Origin: Lasiosphaeris hirsuta
Lineage: Eukaryota; Ascomycota; Sordariomycetes; Sordariales; Lasiosphaeriaceae
Length of the DNA stretch: 64,000 nucleotides
Assembly: GCA_030549175.1 (NCBI GenBank)
Contig: JAUKUA010000005.1
Coordinates: 2,356,001 to 2,420,000, forward strand
Direction of reading: 5' to 3'
The notes below the pieces were generated by a model. The model was not told the DNA's origin and ran no database searches. It worked only from the letters and a program-made list of their open reading frames with translations. Made by a program: the position numbers and the translations under genes. This document shows, one piece after another, positions 49,286-61,020 of this stretch (position 1 is the first letter of the stretch; each line of letters starts with the position of its first letter).

Positions 49286-51634
49286 GGTGTCGACTGCGGT
49301 GGACAACCGAGATCAGAATTGGCGGAGGGGGTGGGTTTGCCGGGGGGGGAGGTGTTGGAGATGGCGGGATGAGGTAGAAGTGATCGAGAGGATTGGGTGG
49401 CCGGATGCTCTCGTCGGTGTTGTGGGAGAAACACAATCCAGGGGTGGATGGTGCTGACCAGTAAAACAGCTGGCTAGCAGGGCCCGATGCTTCTGAACGA
49501 AATGACTATCGGAGAGATGAGTGGAGAGGGGAGGCGGCGAGCTTGAGAGCCAGGGGTCGAAGCGTAGACCCAAGCAACGGAAATCGCGAAGTCGGGGGGT
49601 GTGAGAACCTAGGAGGGCCGAGTAAAGAGCCTAGGGGAACCTGCGGACGCGACGTTTCCCGTTTCCGTCGCGCAAAACAGGGACGATATTCCAGCAAACA
49701 CAGCTGCCGCAATCGATGGGAATGTAGAGGATTGAAGAAGGAGACGAGGATTTGCGGCTTTGGCTTTTTTTGGGCTTTGGCTTTCCGCTTTGGACGCTAC
49801 TGCGCGTGGGTGGTCGAGCGAACAAGCCGGGCTGGCGAACAGGAGACAGGGCGGATTTGGGAATTATTACCATGGGCCAGCTCTTTGGACCTTTCGGGGG
49901 GTGGGACCTGAGGACGGGGGGTCAAGAAGGGGAAGACCGGGGGTCAATTCAAAGGTCGCAGAAGAGCGTTGCAGGCCTGCAGGGCAACGAATGAATTGCT
50001 TGAATGGTGCACTCAATGTGCCAGGAGGGCAGCAGGCGAGCCGGGCAATGGGGAAATCGGATATGGGATATGTCAGCTGGGGGCGAGACAGGCTGGGATA
50101 TACTACTGCGGGCACAGATGCAGCAAAACGCAACGCAATGAAGGCACCGCAACGCAGCTCAAAGACGCAAGACGCACCATGTACGGCAGAGTGGCCGCGC
50201 GATGGAGGCTAGCACACACACACACACACACACACACAACAGTAATAGGTAAGTTGGCGGATACTCTGCCACACAGTCTGCGCTCAGTCAATTCGCTGGC
50301 AGCGCTGAATTCGCGGGCAGAACTGGCGAATCTGGGAATCGTGGGAGGAAGGAGCAGGCCAAGAGCGAAGGACATTAGCTGTGAGCACAGACCTCCCCAA
50401 TTGCCAAAAGGCTGAAGGGCATCTCCAACATTGGTGGAACTGCGACGCCAGAGCTTCCATGTGAACACTCCCTACTGCTGCACACTGCACAACGCCAATG
50501 CCTGCTTCTGCAAACCTTTTGATGAACCCTTTTCCTGGTCAACTCATGCGTAGGTATTGCTAAAGGGAGCGGCGCCCGGAGGAAAAGCATAAAAGCCAAT
50601 TTACAACGCTAAAACCATACCACACGGTCTGCGTCATCGGGGCACGGATAACGACAGCAAGCTCGGTGCGATTTGCGGCCAGTTGCTAGGTTCCTCACTG
50701 CGGGCAATGCCTACTGAGAATGAGCCGAACCCTTTTGTCCCGTCTCCCGCCCCTCTGAACGCTGCGCTCGACTCCACCTGCCCGCTTCCCGATTCCCAAG
50801 CTGCACGCTGCAGGGCCGGGACCCTTTGCCTTTGCCAGGGACACCTTGGCAGTGAACCGGCTGGCGATGGCCTCACGATCTTGAAACCCATGATTCCTTT
50901 CTTCGCCCAAAATTGTCGATCGATACGGATGCCGAAGATACAAATCACCGAATCACCCAATAACGCAACGATTTTGACATTGGGGCAATCGGCATCACCC
51001 GCTGTTTGGCCGGGCATAAGTAACAGCCCACCTCCATTACCCCACATGTAGGCTGGCTTGAGAGGGCGTAGCAAAGCAATAGCCAAGATGAGACTAGCTG
51101 GCATCGGAGCATGGGGGCCCATTTCCAGTTTATCACATTCGGCCTCTTCTCTATCTGTCATCCAAAAACTTGACTGCCTCACGACTCGACTAATGCGGCG
51201 GTTAGGGCTGATCAGCCCGCCGGTTGCTCGTACCCGGACACTCTAGGCGTTCGAGAAGCACAGTTAGGGTCAGCTCGACACAGAAGGGGAAATAGCTTCT
51301 AATTTTAGCAGACCTGTTGCCCCCGAGATTTTGCTTTGTGGCAGGCTGCTCGGTAGGTTGGACATTCGTGCGGTGTCGTCCGATGTAACTCCCGTCGGCA
51401 CGCATGGTGGGCCCCCACCGGTACGGATACGGGGCCGAATCGAGGGCCACCAGGGTTTATTTCTGCCCTCCCGCTTCATGGCGTTTTAAGGGGGGCGTCG
51501 GCTACCTGAATACTCCTGACGACATTTGTAATATTTGGTCTTGCGCATACGTGCCGTAAATAGTGTCGCAAACAAACGCCCGCATACGTGGCATATGGCA
51601 TATATATGCAGTGTCACTCGAACACCGCAGCAAA
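49286..51634. other. 2.3 kb divergent intergenic region
   Basis: It holds the Gβ promoter and leader on the left and the deaminase promoter on the right; a TATA-like catatatatgc sits about 30 bp upstream of the latter's start. A (CA)13 run is at 50213-50238. No gene is recognised among its short frames. Confidence 0.5.
50213..50238 (+). repeat. (CA)13 microsatellite
   Basis: Thirteen perfect CA dinucleotides in non-coding DNA, likely polymorphic. Confidence 0.95.
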
Positions 51635-53123
51635 ATGGCGGAACTGAAGAGCAATCCCCCAATTGACTTTACAGCGCTTCCCAAGATCGAGGTATGTTTT
51701 AGGGTTGCCTTGGTTACCTTGGCCCCTCAAATTGTCCCCGGACTGATACCCCTTACCCCTTTTCATTCCTCTGCACACTTGACGCAGACCCACGAGAGAC
51801 CCGCGAGACCTCTCGTCGTCCCGGCTCGACATCAGCTGACCACCCATCTGTACCTCACAGCTGCACGCTCACCTCACTGGGAGTATCAGCCCACAATGTC
51901 TGCACGAAGTTTGGCTCAAAAAGGAGACGGACCTCCATGATCCTTTGACTGAGATGGGACCCGGAAAGATCTTTGATCTGAAGACGTAAGCTGGCCCCCT
52001 TCCCGTGGGGGGATGTCGTAACCAGGCTGCGCAGCTTCTTTCCCCTCTTTTCCTCATACACATACCACCTTGTCAACGACGCTTGGTCGGTGACGTACAC
52101 AACTCTCTCGGTGCTCCGTGACTTCGCCGCAGATGGTGTTGTTTACCTCGAGCTGCGTACTACCCCCCGCGCCATGCCCGAGGCCGGGATGACTAAGGAA
52201 GACTACGTCCGTACCGTCCTCGACGCCATTGCCCAATTCGAGGCCGAGACAGCCTCCTCCCCCGGCCCCGGGATGCACACGCGCCTGATCCTCTCCGTCC
52301 GTCCCCTCCCCCTTCCCGCTCGTCCCCTCGTCTCCCCTAACCTCGGCTCGCACAGATTGACCGCGGCAGCACCCTCCCCACGGCCCTCGAGGTCGTCGCC
52401 CTAGCCTCCCTCTTTCCGGCCCACACCCCCGAGTCCTTCGGGGGCGGCATCGTCGCCCTCGATCTCTGCGGAGACCCAGCCACCACCGCCACCCTCCCCT
52501 CCCTCGCCCCGGCCTTTGCCGCCGCCCGGTCCTCCCTCCCCCAGCTCGGCCTTACGCTCCACTTCGCCGAGGCCGAATGCTCCGGCACCGAAGCCGAGCT
52601 GGCGATGCTGCTGAGCTGGGACCCGGACCGCCTAGGCCACGTCATCTGGGTCGGGGAGGAGGCGAGGGAGAGTATTGTGTCGGCGGGGAGGCGGGGGAGG
52701 AAGCTGGGGCTGGAACTGTGTCTGAGTTGCAACGTGATCGCGGGCATGGTGGAGGGAGGCTATGCTGAACAGTGAGTTTTTTCTGCCTTGGCATATGTGT
52801 GTCAAATGAGAGGTTTGGGGCTGATGGAGTATAGCCATTTTGGGGGGTGGTTGAAGGTCGACGAAGTTGTGGTTATGCTATGTGTGGGTTGTCCTAACCT
52901 GCCATGATTGGCGTGGTGATGGGGGTAGACTTGCTGACTCCTGAGACAGACTGATGATGTGGGCGTCTTCGGCAGTCCTCTTTCAAACGAGTATGCTCTT
53001 GCAGCCGAATACTTCGGGCTGGGACGCTCTGAGATATGCACGCTGGCTAGGAAGGGTATCGATGTCATTTTTGGCGGCGAGGAGGAGAAGGCAAGGCTCC
53101 GTGAGATCATGTGGGTTGGTTAA
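51635..53123 (+). CDS. Adenosine deaminase-like (ADAL / N6-methyl-AMP deaminase type)
   Basis: The model has six exons, 51635-51691, 51861-51985, 52035-52296, 52356-52771, 52835-52883 and 52950-53123, giving 360 residues in frame. Metal-dependent amidohydrolase motifs are present: LPKIE spliced to LHAHLTGS (zinc HxH), LHFAEAE (catalytic Glu region), DRLGHVIWV (zinc-site His) and TDDVGVFGSPLSNEY (zinc-site Asp). The short length, the HFAE core and TDDVGVFG fit the ADAL branch, whose characterised members deaminate N6-methyl-AMP to IMP in nucleotide salvage. Ordinary adenosine deaminase activity cannot be excluded. It is probably cytosolic. The third intron starts with GTCCGT, a weak donor, but its removal restores RLILS-IDRGS in frame. 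A TATA-like element lies just upstream. Confidence 0.9.
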
Positions 53124-53688
53124 AATAAAGGAGGTGGACCGCCAAGTGAAGATGGGGATGGGCTAGCTCCAGCATCATGTCATCGGTATCACAAACTCAT
53201 ATCGTACTGACGATTTGCCGGCCTCTACACCGTTGGATGCAGTGACACCACCCCGAGGGCCCTCTCACATCCTGCTCGTAAACAGCCATGCAACCACCCG
53301 ACGATATCCTCATAGTACGCAATGAGTAGGACTCAAGATGTCTCATTCCGATCTAATATATCGCTGAGCTGCGATAAAAACGAATAGGGAGAGGAATTTA
53401 GGTTATTTTCTCATATTTCGCGATCACGCCTGAAATATTTCTCTACGCAGCTACCTGTGCCTCCCCCTTCCCAAACCCCCAGACCCATAACCCGTCAGGG
53501 AAGCTCCCCTACCTCGACCGATTGCTAGGCAACTACCCGGGAAGGATGCGTTTCGCATTATATGCACTGAACTGGAAAAATAGCGATAAGCGTTTCTCGT
53601 TTAATGTTTACCCCCGAACGCCAATGCCCAAAGTAGGTGAAAACAAGGAAAGGTTTGCGTGTTTTTTTTTGGAGGGGTTTTTTTTTAG
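53124..53688. other. Convergent spacer
   Basis: This holds the 3' ends of the deaminase and mitofusin genes. Two T-runs lie near 53661-53686, beside the mitofusin stop codon. No gene is seen. Confidence 0.5.
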
Positions 53689-56543
53689 TCAGTTATTGCC
53701 GTTCGTGCCTACTGGATGAGCGTCGAGATCCACCGCTTCTACTGTGCTACGGTGGTAAGCACTTTCGCGTACAAGATTGTTAAAGTACTTCAAGGCAAAG
53801 TCGCTCTCGCCGCGCACACGAAGAATGTCGTCCCGACGGCTACCGAGTTGCTCAACAGATCGCTGAAGGCCAACACGCAGATTGTCGGCAGGGAAGCGCA
53901 ACACCTTTCGTACGGAACCAGAGATTCGAGTACTGTTGGAGTGGACGTAGTCGATGGTGGCAAGTTGAGTTGCGATTTTTGTGTTGAGGCGATGGGGAAG
54001 GGAATGCGGAATTTGGTTCAGTACATAAAACGCCGCCGCTACAGCTATATTCCACAAACGAATCGTCAGCACCCTGTCGCGTATTGACGGGAATGAGTCA
54101 AAATGACGGAGAAAAGTGCCATAGAAAAAGAAGTCTTACCAGCTGCGATCACACCGGGGATGATCAATGGGCGCAAATTATTGCTACCGAGCAACTGAGC
54201 GGCGCGAAGTGCTATGTTCATTTGGCCGTAGCTGCCAATTACACCTGTCCCCACAACACCAGCGACGGTGAGAGCCACACTGGCCTTCTCTTCACCGCGA
54301 GTTAGCGTGGACCAGTCGATGAAGTCCAAGAATTCGGTAGAGATATCAACTTGGCGGGCTAGGACATCCTGTTTGCGGCGGAACATGACATCTGGACGGA
54401 AGCTGAGGTCGACGTACTCGTTTCCAATGTGAAGGATACCGAGCTGCTTGATCGCATTGACACCGCTAATAGTCTTGCTCCGAGCGTGTTCTTCGCACTC
54501 TGTGACTGAGGCCGCAACATGTGCCAACATAGCCTCCTTGAGTTCTTCCGCGTACTGGAATGCGCTGAACAACCCAGGGTACGGAATACCGAGATTCCCA
54601 TCGCTGGCATGCTCAATGGCCACATTGATCGTGGAACGGGAGTAGTCGTAGATATCCTTGCAGGTTTCTTCAATCGTCCGGTCGATTTGATCACTGACCT
54701 CATCTTTAGCCTTCCTGCTTGACTCAAGAATTGGCCCAATCTCCTCTAACTCTTGATTCACTCTGTCCAGTTCTGACTGGGCCATCTCGGTGTTGACTGT
54801 GGCAAGCACGTTCATGTCGTTGAGGATGTTGGTCAGATAGGTCTTCGCTGGGGCTAGCTTGGACCGCGCTCGCTTCTCCAGCACGAATCTCCGTAGGGAC
54901 TGCTCCAGAGTTGCAAAATCACGGAGTTGCTCCTTTCCTTTACCTTTGGGATCATCGTCTTCTGGGCCGCCACCGCCGCCATTCGCGCTGCCTGATCCGC
55001 CGCCAGGGCCGCCGGGCGGTGCTGGGGCTGTAGGGATGGCAGAACTTGATACGAAATGTACCAGCTCCGCGGCCTCCTTGTATGTTGCAGGGCTCAAGCC
55101 TCTGATCTGTCCTAGGATCAACTTTTGGCATCGCTCCTGGTCTCTGATGGTGTCGAAACCGTTCACCACGATGAAGAGATATGCCTTCTCGGCGGCAGCG
55201 GCCCTGATGAATTCGGTGGAGGTCTGGGTAAAGTGGTTGGTAGCGGAAACAACGAAAACGACCACGTCGATCTCTTCCTGTCGTGCAAAAATGGCCGTGG
55301 TCTTCGTAGTATCCATATTGAGGCCGGGCGCATCAATCAGAGCGATATCAACTACGCCATTGTTGAGAAGAGATTCGTCGATTGTCCGTGCATCCTTGAT
55401 GTATACCTTGCACTGGGTGTATGTGTCGTTGTCGCTTACGATCTTCTCTAGATCCCGGAGAGTGAAGACGTCGTACGTGGTTTCATCGTGCTGGTTGTAG
55501 ACTGCATCTTTATGGACGGCATGAACCTCCTCAATACCACGATTCTCCCTCGCGTCGAGGACCTCGCAGAAGATGCTTGTGCATGGCTGTTGGTCTTCCG
55601 GCAAAACCTTCCTTCGAAGCAACGCATTGCAAAATGTGGATTTTCCGGCGTTTAAGTCGCCAGTCACTAGCACCTTGCTTGACGTATCCTCAATACGTTC
55701 TCGGAGAGAAAGCAGATGTTTGATGCTGGAGCTGATTTTGCCATTGAGTAATGACGCAACCGTCCCCTTCTCAAACGAGTGAACGAGTTCGGTTTGGTGC
55801 AGCGAGCCCAGCTTCAAGTCGAGCTTCAATATGGAGAATTCCTGAGCAATCTGTGGCGTGACAAGCCGCGGCTCCGCGACCGTCCTCCGCTCGGCGGATT
55901 TACTAGACTCGGCTTCGGCGTCTTCGAGAGATGTCATAGATCGTCGGAGTTGCGGTGCGGCAAACGACGAGTCTGATTCGAGGTTGGCTGATGCGGTATA
56001 TGAATGCTTGATCCCCGGGCGGGAGGGAGGCCGTGAGGGCGCATCGAGTGCTGCGCGCTGAACGGACGGATAGTGGGCGGGCCATTTGTCGTTCATCTCC
56101 TGCAGACCCATCAACAGGTCGACAACTCCGTTGATAGAGCGGGCGAGGCTGGCGCGGTGCTTGTTATACCAGAGCTGGTGTACAGCGCTGGCTTGGTGCT
56201 GGCGGTCTGCATCGGCGGTCTGGCTCGACGATGGCTGCCCACGCATTGGCCGGTCTGCATGAATGGCCGAGTCCCAGACCGCAGCGGCAGCGTCGAAAGG
56301 AGACGAGCTTGCTTCATCGCCGGTTATGCTACCGCCGTAGCCAGAGTCCTGTTCGAGTATTGATTGCAAATGTGCTGCGTGCTGTGATGTCGAACCTGTG
56401 CCGACAGTCATATATGATGGGGCGGAGGAGCTAGCCGAAGCTTGCCGGGATGGGGAGTCCGAGTCGTTTTCGCGCTGTTCATCGTTGTCGAATTCGGAGC
56501 CCTGGGCAGCCTTGCCCTTGGGCGAGAAATACTCCTGGCTCAT
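53689..56543 (-). CDS. FZO1: Mitofusin Fzo1 (mitochondrial outer-membrane fusion GTPase)
   Basis: Dynamin-family GTPase that tethers and fuses mitochondrial outer membranes. There are two exons, 56543-54140 and 54044-53689 (919 residues). The 95 bp intron ends at ATATAG, not at the nearer CAG, because only that acceptor gives PGVIAA-AVAAAFYVLNQIPHSLPHRL in frame. The GTPase motifs are VTGDLNAGKST (P-loop, residues about 295-302), a Thr-containing switch after PEDQQPCTS, DAPGLN (404-409) and VVNGFDTI for the guanine-specificity loop. A Gly/Pro-rich insert lies near residue 550. Heptad-repeat helices follow, then two hydrophobic segments near the splice site (VALTVAGVVGTGVIG; PLIIPGVIAAAVAAAFYVL) for the outer membrane, and a C-terminal coiled coil. 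The long disordered N-terminus is usual in fungi. An in-frame ATG at 56621 would add 26 residues. Confidence 0.95.
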
Positions 56544-57518
56544 GGTAGGTTGATATTCTACCAGATAGGATCGGGGCGGATTGAATGAGGTGTGGTGGGA
56601 GCAGAGGTGTGCATTCTCCAAAAGTGTGTTATAGGGCGATCGCGGGCCAACAATTTTCTCTTCTGCTCACTTGCATGACATGACCTTTTGGCGGAGCGGC
56701 AATTCTTTTGTCGGAGCGACTCGTCAATCGGCTAATGGGGCGCTAATCCAAATAAGGAACCATTTCAACCCACTGAAATCGAAACGCGGAGATACAGGGA
56801 AGACAAGTTCCAAGTTGCCATTGGCACGCAGGTACACCGCCTACGCCATGCCTTTACTCCAAAAGAGGTCCATTGAACACATATGTTCAATCATACCCTC
56901 AATTGGGAAGGTCTTGTGTGCACGGGACATGAAATATAGCATAGCACGGCGCAATCTTGTTGTCGGCGACTGCAGCGAAGACAGTTGGCAGGGCGTTATT
57001 TCACGGTGGAGTCTCTTCATTCCCACTCCATATTAGTACGTCATCTCATCGAGCTGTGGCTACTTGTGGCTAGTGTTTAGCTGGCTTTTGTATCCGTATC
57101 GGCTTCGCAGCTGGGTGATCAAGGATAGTTAAATATAATATCACAGGAGGCCAGGTCCTATCAGCATAGTGCCTCCAGCAGCTTTGGTGTCTAGTGGTAG
57201 TTATGCTGCACGGAGCGGCTGATCGCAGCCTTACTAATAATCAGCGATGAGGTCACTGCTGTTGAGCCGTGACGGCCCCATGTGGCTTTTTAGCTCCCTG
57301 TCGTGGACGCCTAGAATAAGTGGTAGGGGACGCGGCATTGTGGAGCGCTCTCGGCAACCGCGACCCAAGACCTCTGCGTCTGCCTTGAACATTACGAAGC
57401 GCCTGTTGTCGCATTGAACACCCTCTATCAACGCAGACACATTTCCTGTGTCACTTCCGGTCTTTGCATCTAGAAGGCTACCGGTCCTGGCTATATCCGC
57501 AAGGACTCGACCGCCAAG
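56544..57518. other. Divergent promoter region of FZO1 and VPS2
   Basis: No gene is recognised. A 100-codon frame on the - strand (57234-57536) overlaps the VPS2 start and lacks any domain I know. The spacer should hold both promoters. Confidence 0.5.
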
Positions 57519-58437
57519 ATGAATGTAGGTCCTCACCGCTTGTTCTCAGCAACGTCCAGTGCCCCGAGGGACCAAGGGACCAAGGCTGATAAGAGTTTCT
57601 AGATCCTAGAATGGGCCTTTGGCAAGCGCATAACGCCAGCCGAGCGTTTGCGTAAGAACCAGCGTCTCCTCGATAAAGCGATACGAGAACTCGACCAACA
57701 GCGCGTCAAACTTGAGAAGCAGGAGAAAACACTTGTGGCACAAATCCGGCAGAGCGCAGAGAAGGGTCAGATGGGGGCTTGCAAAATTCAGGCCAAGGAT
57801 TTGGTCCGCACCCGAAGGTACTAGATGTACACGGCTCTCGAAGAAGGGTATGTCTTACTGACATGGTGTAGATATGTCGAGAAGTTCTATGGGATGAGGA
57901 GTCAGCTGCAGAAGATCTCTCTCCGTCTCCAGGTTTGTGGTGCACCCAAAGCGCTCATCTAATTCCGCCCGCTGACATGGGATCCCACTCCCAGACCTAC
58001 CGCACGAACGAGCAGATGATGCAGGCCATGAAGGGCGCTACGATGGCGCTCGGCAGCATGAACGCGACTATGAACCTCCCCTCTCTTCAGCGCATTGCTA
58101 TGGAGTTTGAGCGCGAGAACGACATAATGGAGCAGAGACAGGAGATGATGGATGATGCCATCGACGATGCGATGGATGTGGGTGCTGAGGAAGAGGAGGG
58201 TGACGAAGTTGTCGAACGAGTCTTGGAAGAAATTGGCGTGGATCTAAGCCAAGCTGTAAGACAGTATGTCCTCTGTTTGGGTGCCAATTTGCTAACACAA
58301 CCCAGCTGGGTGAAACTCCGTCAGGGTTGCAATCCCACTCGGTTCCAGAGGGCAAGATTGCGCAAGCTGTTGGCGGTGGCGGGGCTGACCCTGGCGACGA
58401 TGATCTTCAAGCACGACTGGATAGCTTGAGGCGATAA
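57519..58437 (+). CDS. VPS2: ESCRT-III subunit Vps2 (CHMP2)
   Basis: The model has five exons, 57519-57524, 57603-57817, 57872-57932, 57995-58255 and 58306-58437, giving 224 residues in frame. The first exon carries only Met-Asn before a GTAGGT donor. The protein reads MNILEWAFGKRITPAERLRK, a helical hairpin with KLEKQEKTLVAQIRQSAEKGQMGACKIQAKDLVRTRR spliced to YVEKFYGMRSQLQKISLRLQ, then TYRTNEQMMQAMKGATMALGSMN. An acidic α5 region (DDAIDDAMDVGAEEEEGDE) and a C-terminal MIM1 motif LQARLDSL for the Vps4 MIT domain follow. Vps2 caps Snf7 filaments with Vps24 on endosomes, driving multivesicular body sorting and Vps4-mediated disassembly. The length matches the family. Confidence 0.96.
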
Positions 58438-59914
58438 GCTTGGATATCGTTACGGTTGAATCCAGCTCACGGCATATGAATAAGCACCTGCGCTCAAGTC
58501 GACTATGCCGTAGCTTCATGCTGTAGAAGATACGGGATCGGATCCTGGGTTCAGTTCATGAGTTAGGGTCTACGAATGGAGTTCCTGGAAGGTATTGGCG
58601 GGTCTTTAGGGCATCTTGCACATCGCACATTGTTGTACTTTTGGCCACACGGGAAGACAAAGGTTCAGCTGACCGAGGCATAGGGAGATATATAACCTCC
58701 CTTTAATCAAGTTCCTGAGACTGTAATCAGCGCCACGTTACGAAGGCGGGCGATCACCTGAGCCATAATTCTCAGATAAGTACGTTTGGATAAGATGGTG
58801 TAGCTATGGTAAAGAAATAAGAAAGTGCTCCGTGAGTCGACGGCTGACACGGCTGACAGAGTATGGATAAGACATAATGTTGCTCTCACATATACAGTTA
58901 TGCAAAACAAATATCGGGACCCGACTCGATATTTAAGAGGGAATTATTCAGCTAAAGTGGCGGGCAATGGTATTTTGCTCCTACCATTAGTTTCACCAGC
59001 ATGCAGAGCTGCGCCTGCTATGGCACGGTCTTCCCAACCGTTAGGGTACATTGGTCCAGTTGCAATGCAGCACGGTCAACCGGCTTTGACGGCAGGGAGC
59101 TGCCTGAGTCAGGTAGATATGGACCGAAAGGTAGTGATGCTCACGGGTCTAGTTATGGCCACAGCGGTTTCCTTGGTCGATCCAAGTTCCATGCCGGCAG
59201 ACGATCTACCTGAGCACCCGAAGCACCTGCCCATAGCCACACAGTGTGAGCAACTGGCTAGTAGTGATGACTGCAAATAAAGTCCAGTATATTGTCTGTG
59301 TGTGGGGTCACCTATGCTGGAAGCGCCGATCTCCGCAGAGATAACCGACCACCTCTTGGATGATTGTGTTCAATTGGCATAGCTGGAAACTACCAGCTTC
59401 TGCTCTCGGGTCAACAATCTCCATTCATTGCACCGCACAATAGAGCGGCGCTATAATTGCCATACCCCCGTCTTCCCTTCCAACCTTTTAGCCAGTGACA
59501 TCCATGGCCCCTGTTATAGATGTTGCACCACATCTCTAGAGTCAGAGGGTGGAGAGCGGTTGCGAAGCCGCACAGATGATGGAACTTGTATGAAGGGCCC
59601 AGATGCGGGGTTATACCCAACTACCCCACCTATGGAAGTCGTTAGGTGGCGCATGTCCAAGCTATCTAGGTGCCTAACTCCATGGTGGGCACATACGTCC
59701 CACCTGCCTAACCGTCGCGGGGTCGGAGCCCCTGTACTACTTGTCGTAGGTCACTATCGTAGGCAGGGCGATGTCGCTAACGAGGGCGTCTCAGGGTGTC
59801 CGTTTCTCCAGTAATTGAGAAGTCGCTGTTGCGCGCGCCGGGTTTAGCGCCCTCTCCAATTTATCGCGCCGCTTCGCCCTGATTGGCCGTACGCTCCCTG
59901 CCCCACCACGCCCG
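58438..59914. other. Intergenic region
   Basis: A 151-codon frame at 58825-59280 (+) is open but has no recognisable domain. Nothing else is seen. This is the left flank of the decayed gene below. Confidence 0.4.
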
Positions 59915-60948
59915 CCCATTTTCAACAAGCTTGAGCACCTTGTACCCCTCCAATGGCTTCCCCACGCATCCGGCTTCACGGATCCCAGCTACAACAACGC
60001 TTCGCCATGGCGTGAATCATATATCGAGGCCGCCAACGGCCGTATCTCCATCAGCTGCATCTACATCGGCATCGGCATCTACCATGCCTACTTCGGTATG
60101 ATCGAAGCAAGGTGACGATCCCGGCACCGTGCGTTTTACCAACATGCAAGATCTGTTCAATGTGATGGATCGCACTACAAGGGATTCCCTCACCGTCACA
60201 AGTATGGTATTACCCTCCTGTTTTATAATATACTAATTATTTATATGTATCTCTCGATAATTTCACCAAAATCGAGTGTACGTGAGAGAAGAAAGGCCGC
60301 AAGTTCCGCTTTCGCGATTACGGCAGCGATTCCCGGATCGTTATTATCACGATCCCAACCAGCCTCCATGAGCAACTCCACAAACTATTATATGACGGGT
60401 ATACCGGGCAGGTTCACCACAGGGGTTGGATAAATATCAGCAGTACAACACTTCCATCACAACAAGGTCATTCTGGACGAGGCAGTAAAGAGGGTGATTC
60501 GACTGGTGGCCCAAGACCTGAACGAGCTGCCAAAGGTGCCTGGCCAACACTTGTCATCGAGGCAGGAGTCTCTCAGACGTTGGCGCAATTGCGAATAGGT
60601 ATGCGGCGGTGGTTTTCCATGTCAAACCACGAGGTCAAGATTGTTCTTCTTGCCAAGTTTGACGGTACTACAATCCTTTTGGAGAAGTGGGAGGAAGAGA
60701 TACCAGTTCGCCCTGTAGCTACCACAACGCAACACTCTCTTCAACACCAAGAGCCTGTGCTCCGACAAGCCATCACCATCACCCGAGATACCACCACCGA
60801 CCCGATCTCGTACCATGTCACTAGCGGTGCATTGGTACTATCATTCCGGCTTCTCTTCCTTAGAGATCCGGGCCCTGGGGAGGGAGACTTGGCTTTTAGC
60901 GTTCAAGAACTGGAGGAGTATGCCGAAGATGTCTGGGCTCAAGTGTAG
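59915..60948 (+). pseudogene. Decayed member of a fungal multicopy hypothetical family
   Basis: Three protein-like blocks appear in order but in different frames. Block 1 (about 59925-60110) is DPSYNNASPWRESYIEAANG followed by RISISCIYIGIGIYHAYFG, ending in a stop. Block 2 (60115-60430) has GDDPGTVRFTNMQDLFNVM and, after an AT-rich possible intron, NSTNYYMTGIPGRFTTGVG, then a stop. Block 3 (about 60430-60948) has GRGSKEGDSTGGPRPERAAK, GAWPTLVIEAGVSQTLAQLR, RRWFSMSNHEVKIVLLAKF, ILLEKWEEE, and FRLLFLRDPGPGEGDLAFSV plus ELEEYAEDVWAQV before the stop. From memory of fungal proteomes this resembles a family of functionless-labelled proteins; a search is needed. At least two frameshifts separate the blocks, so it is probably a pseudogene, though block 3 could still be translated from the ATG at 60601. 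Function unknown. Confidence 0.55.
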
Positions 60949-61020
60949 TTTAAGAATTGGACGAGTACGCGGAAGATGTCTGGGTCGACGTATAGATTCC
61001 TTAGAGATCCGGGCCCTGGG
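60856..61020 (+). repeat. Local duplication of the 3' end of the decayed gene
   Basis: A 24 bp segment at 60856-60879 recurs exactly at 60997-61020. A diverged 33 bp segment at 60905-60937 recurs at 60952-60984. The second copy of the latter reads ELDEYAEDVWVDV-stop, an alternative C-terminus of the same kind. Confidence 0.85.

Noticed and set aside
54859..55500. 213-codon open frame on + strand
   Set aside because: It lies exactly opposite the conserved GTPase domain of Fzo1; it is a shadow frame.
57180..57225. gtctagtggtagttatg, similar to a tRNA D-arm/A-box
   Set aside because: No matching anticodon stem, B-box or acceptor stem follows.
57234..57536. 100-codon frame on - strand overlapping the VPS2 start
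   Set aside because: Overlaps the VPS2 leader and start and has no known motif; divergent promoter sequence explains the region.
60450..60600. Alternative frame reading HNKVILDEAVKRVIRLVAQDL
   Set aside because: Attractive amphipathic frame, but the overlapping frame leading into WPTLVIEAG continues into the longer open block; both cannot be used here, and the former ends at a stop. It may be a remnant before a frameshift.
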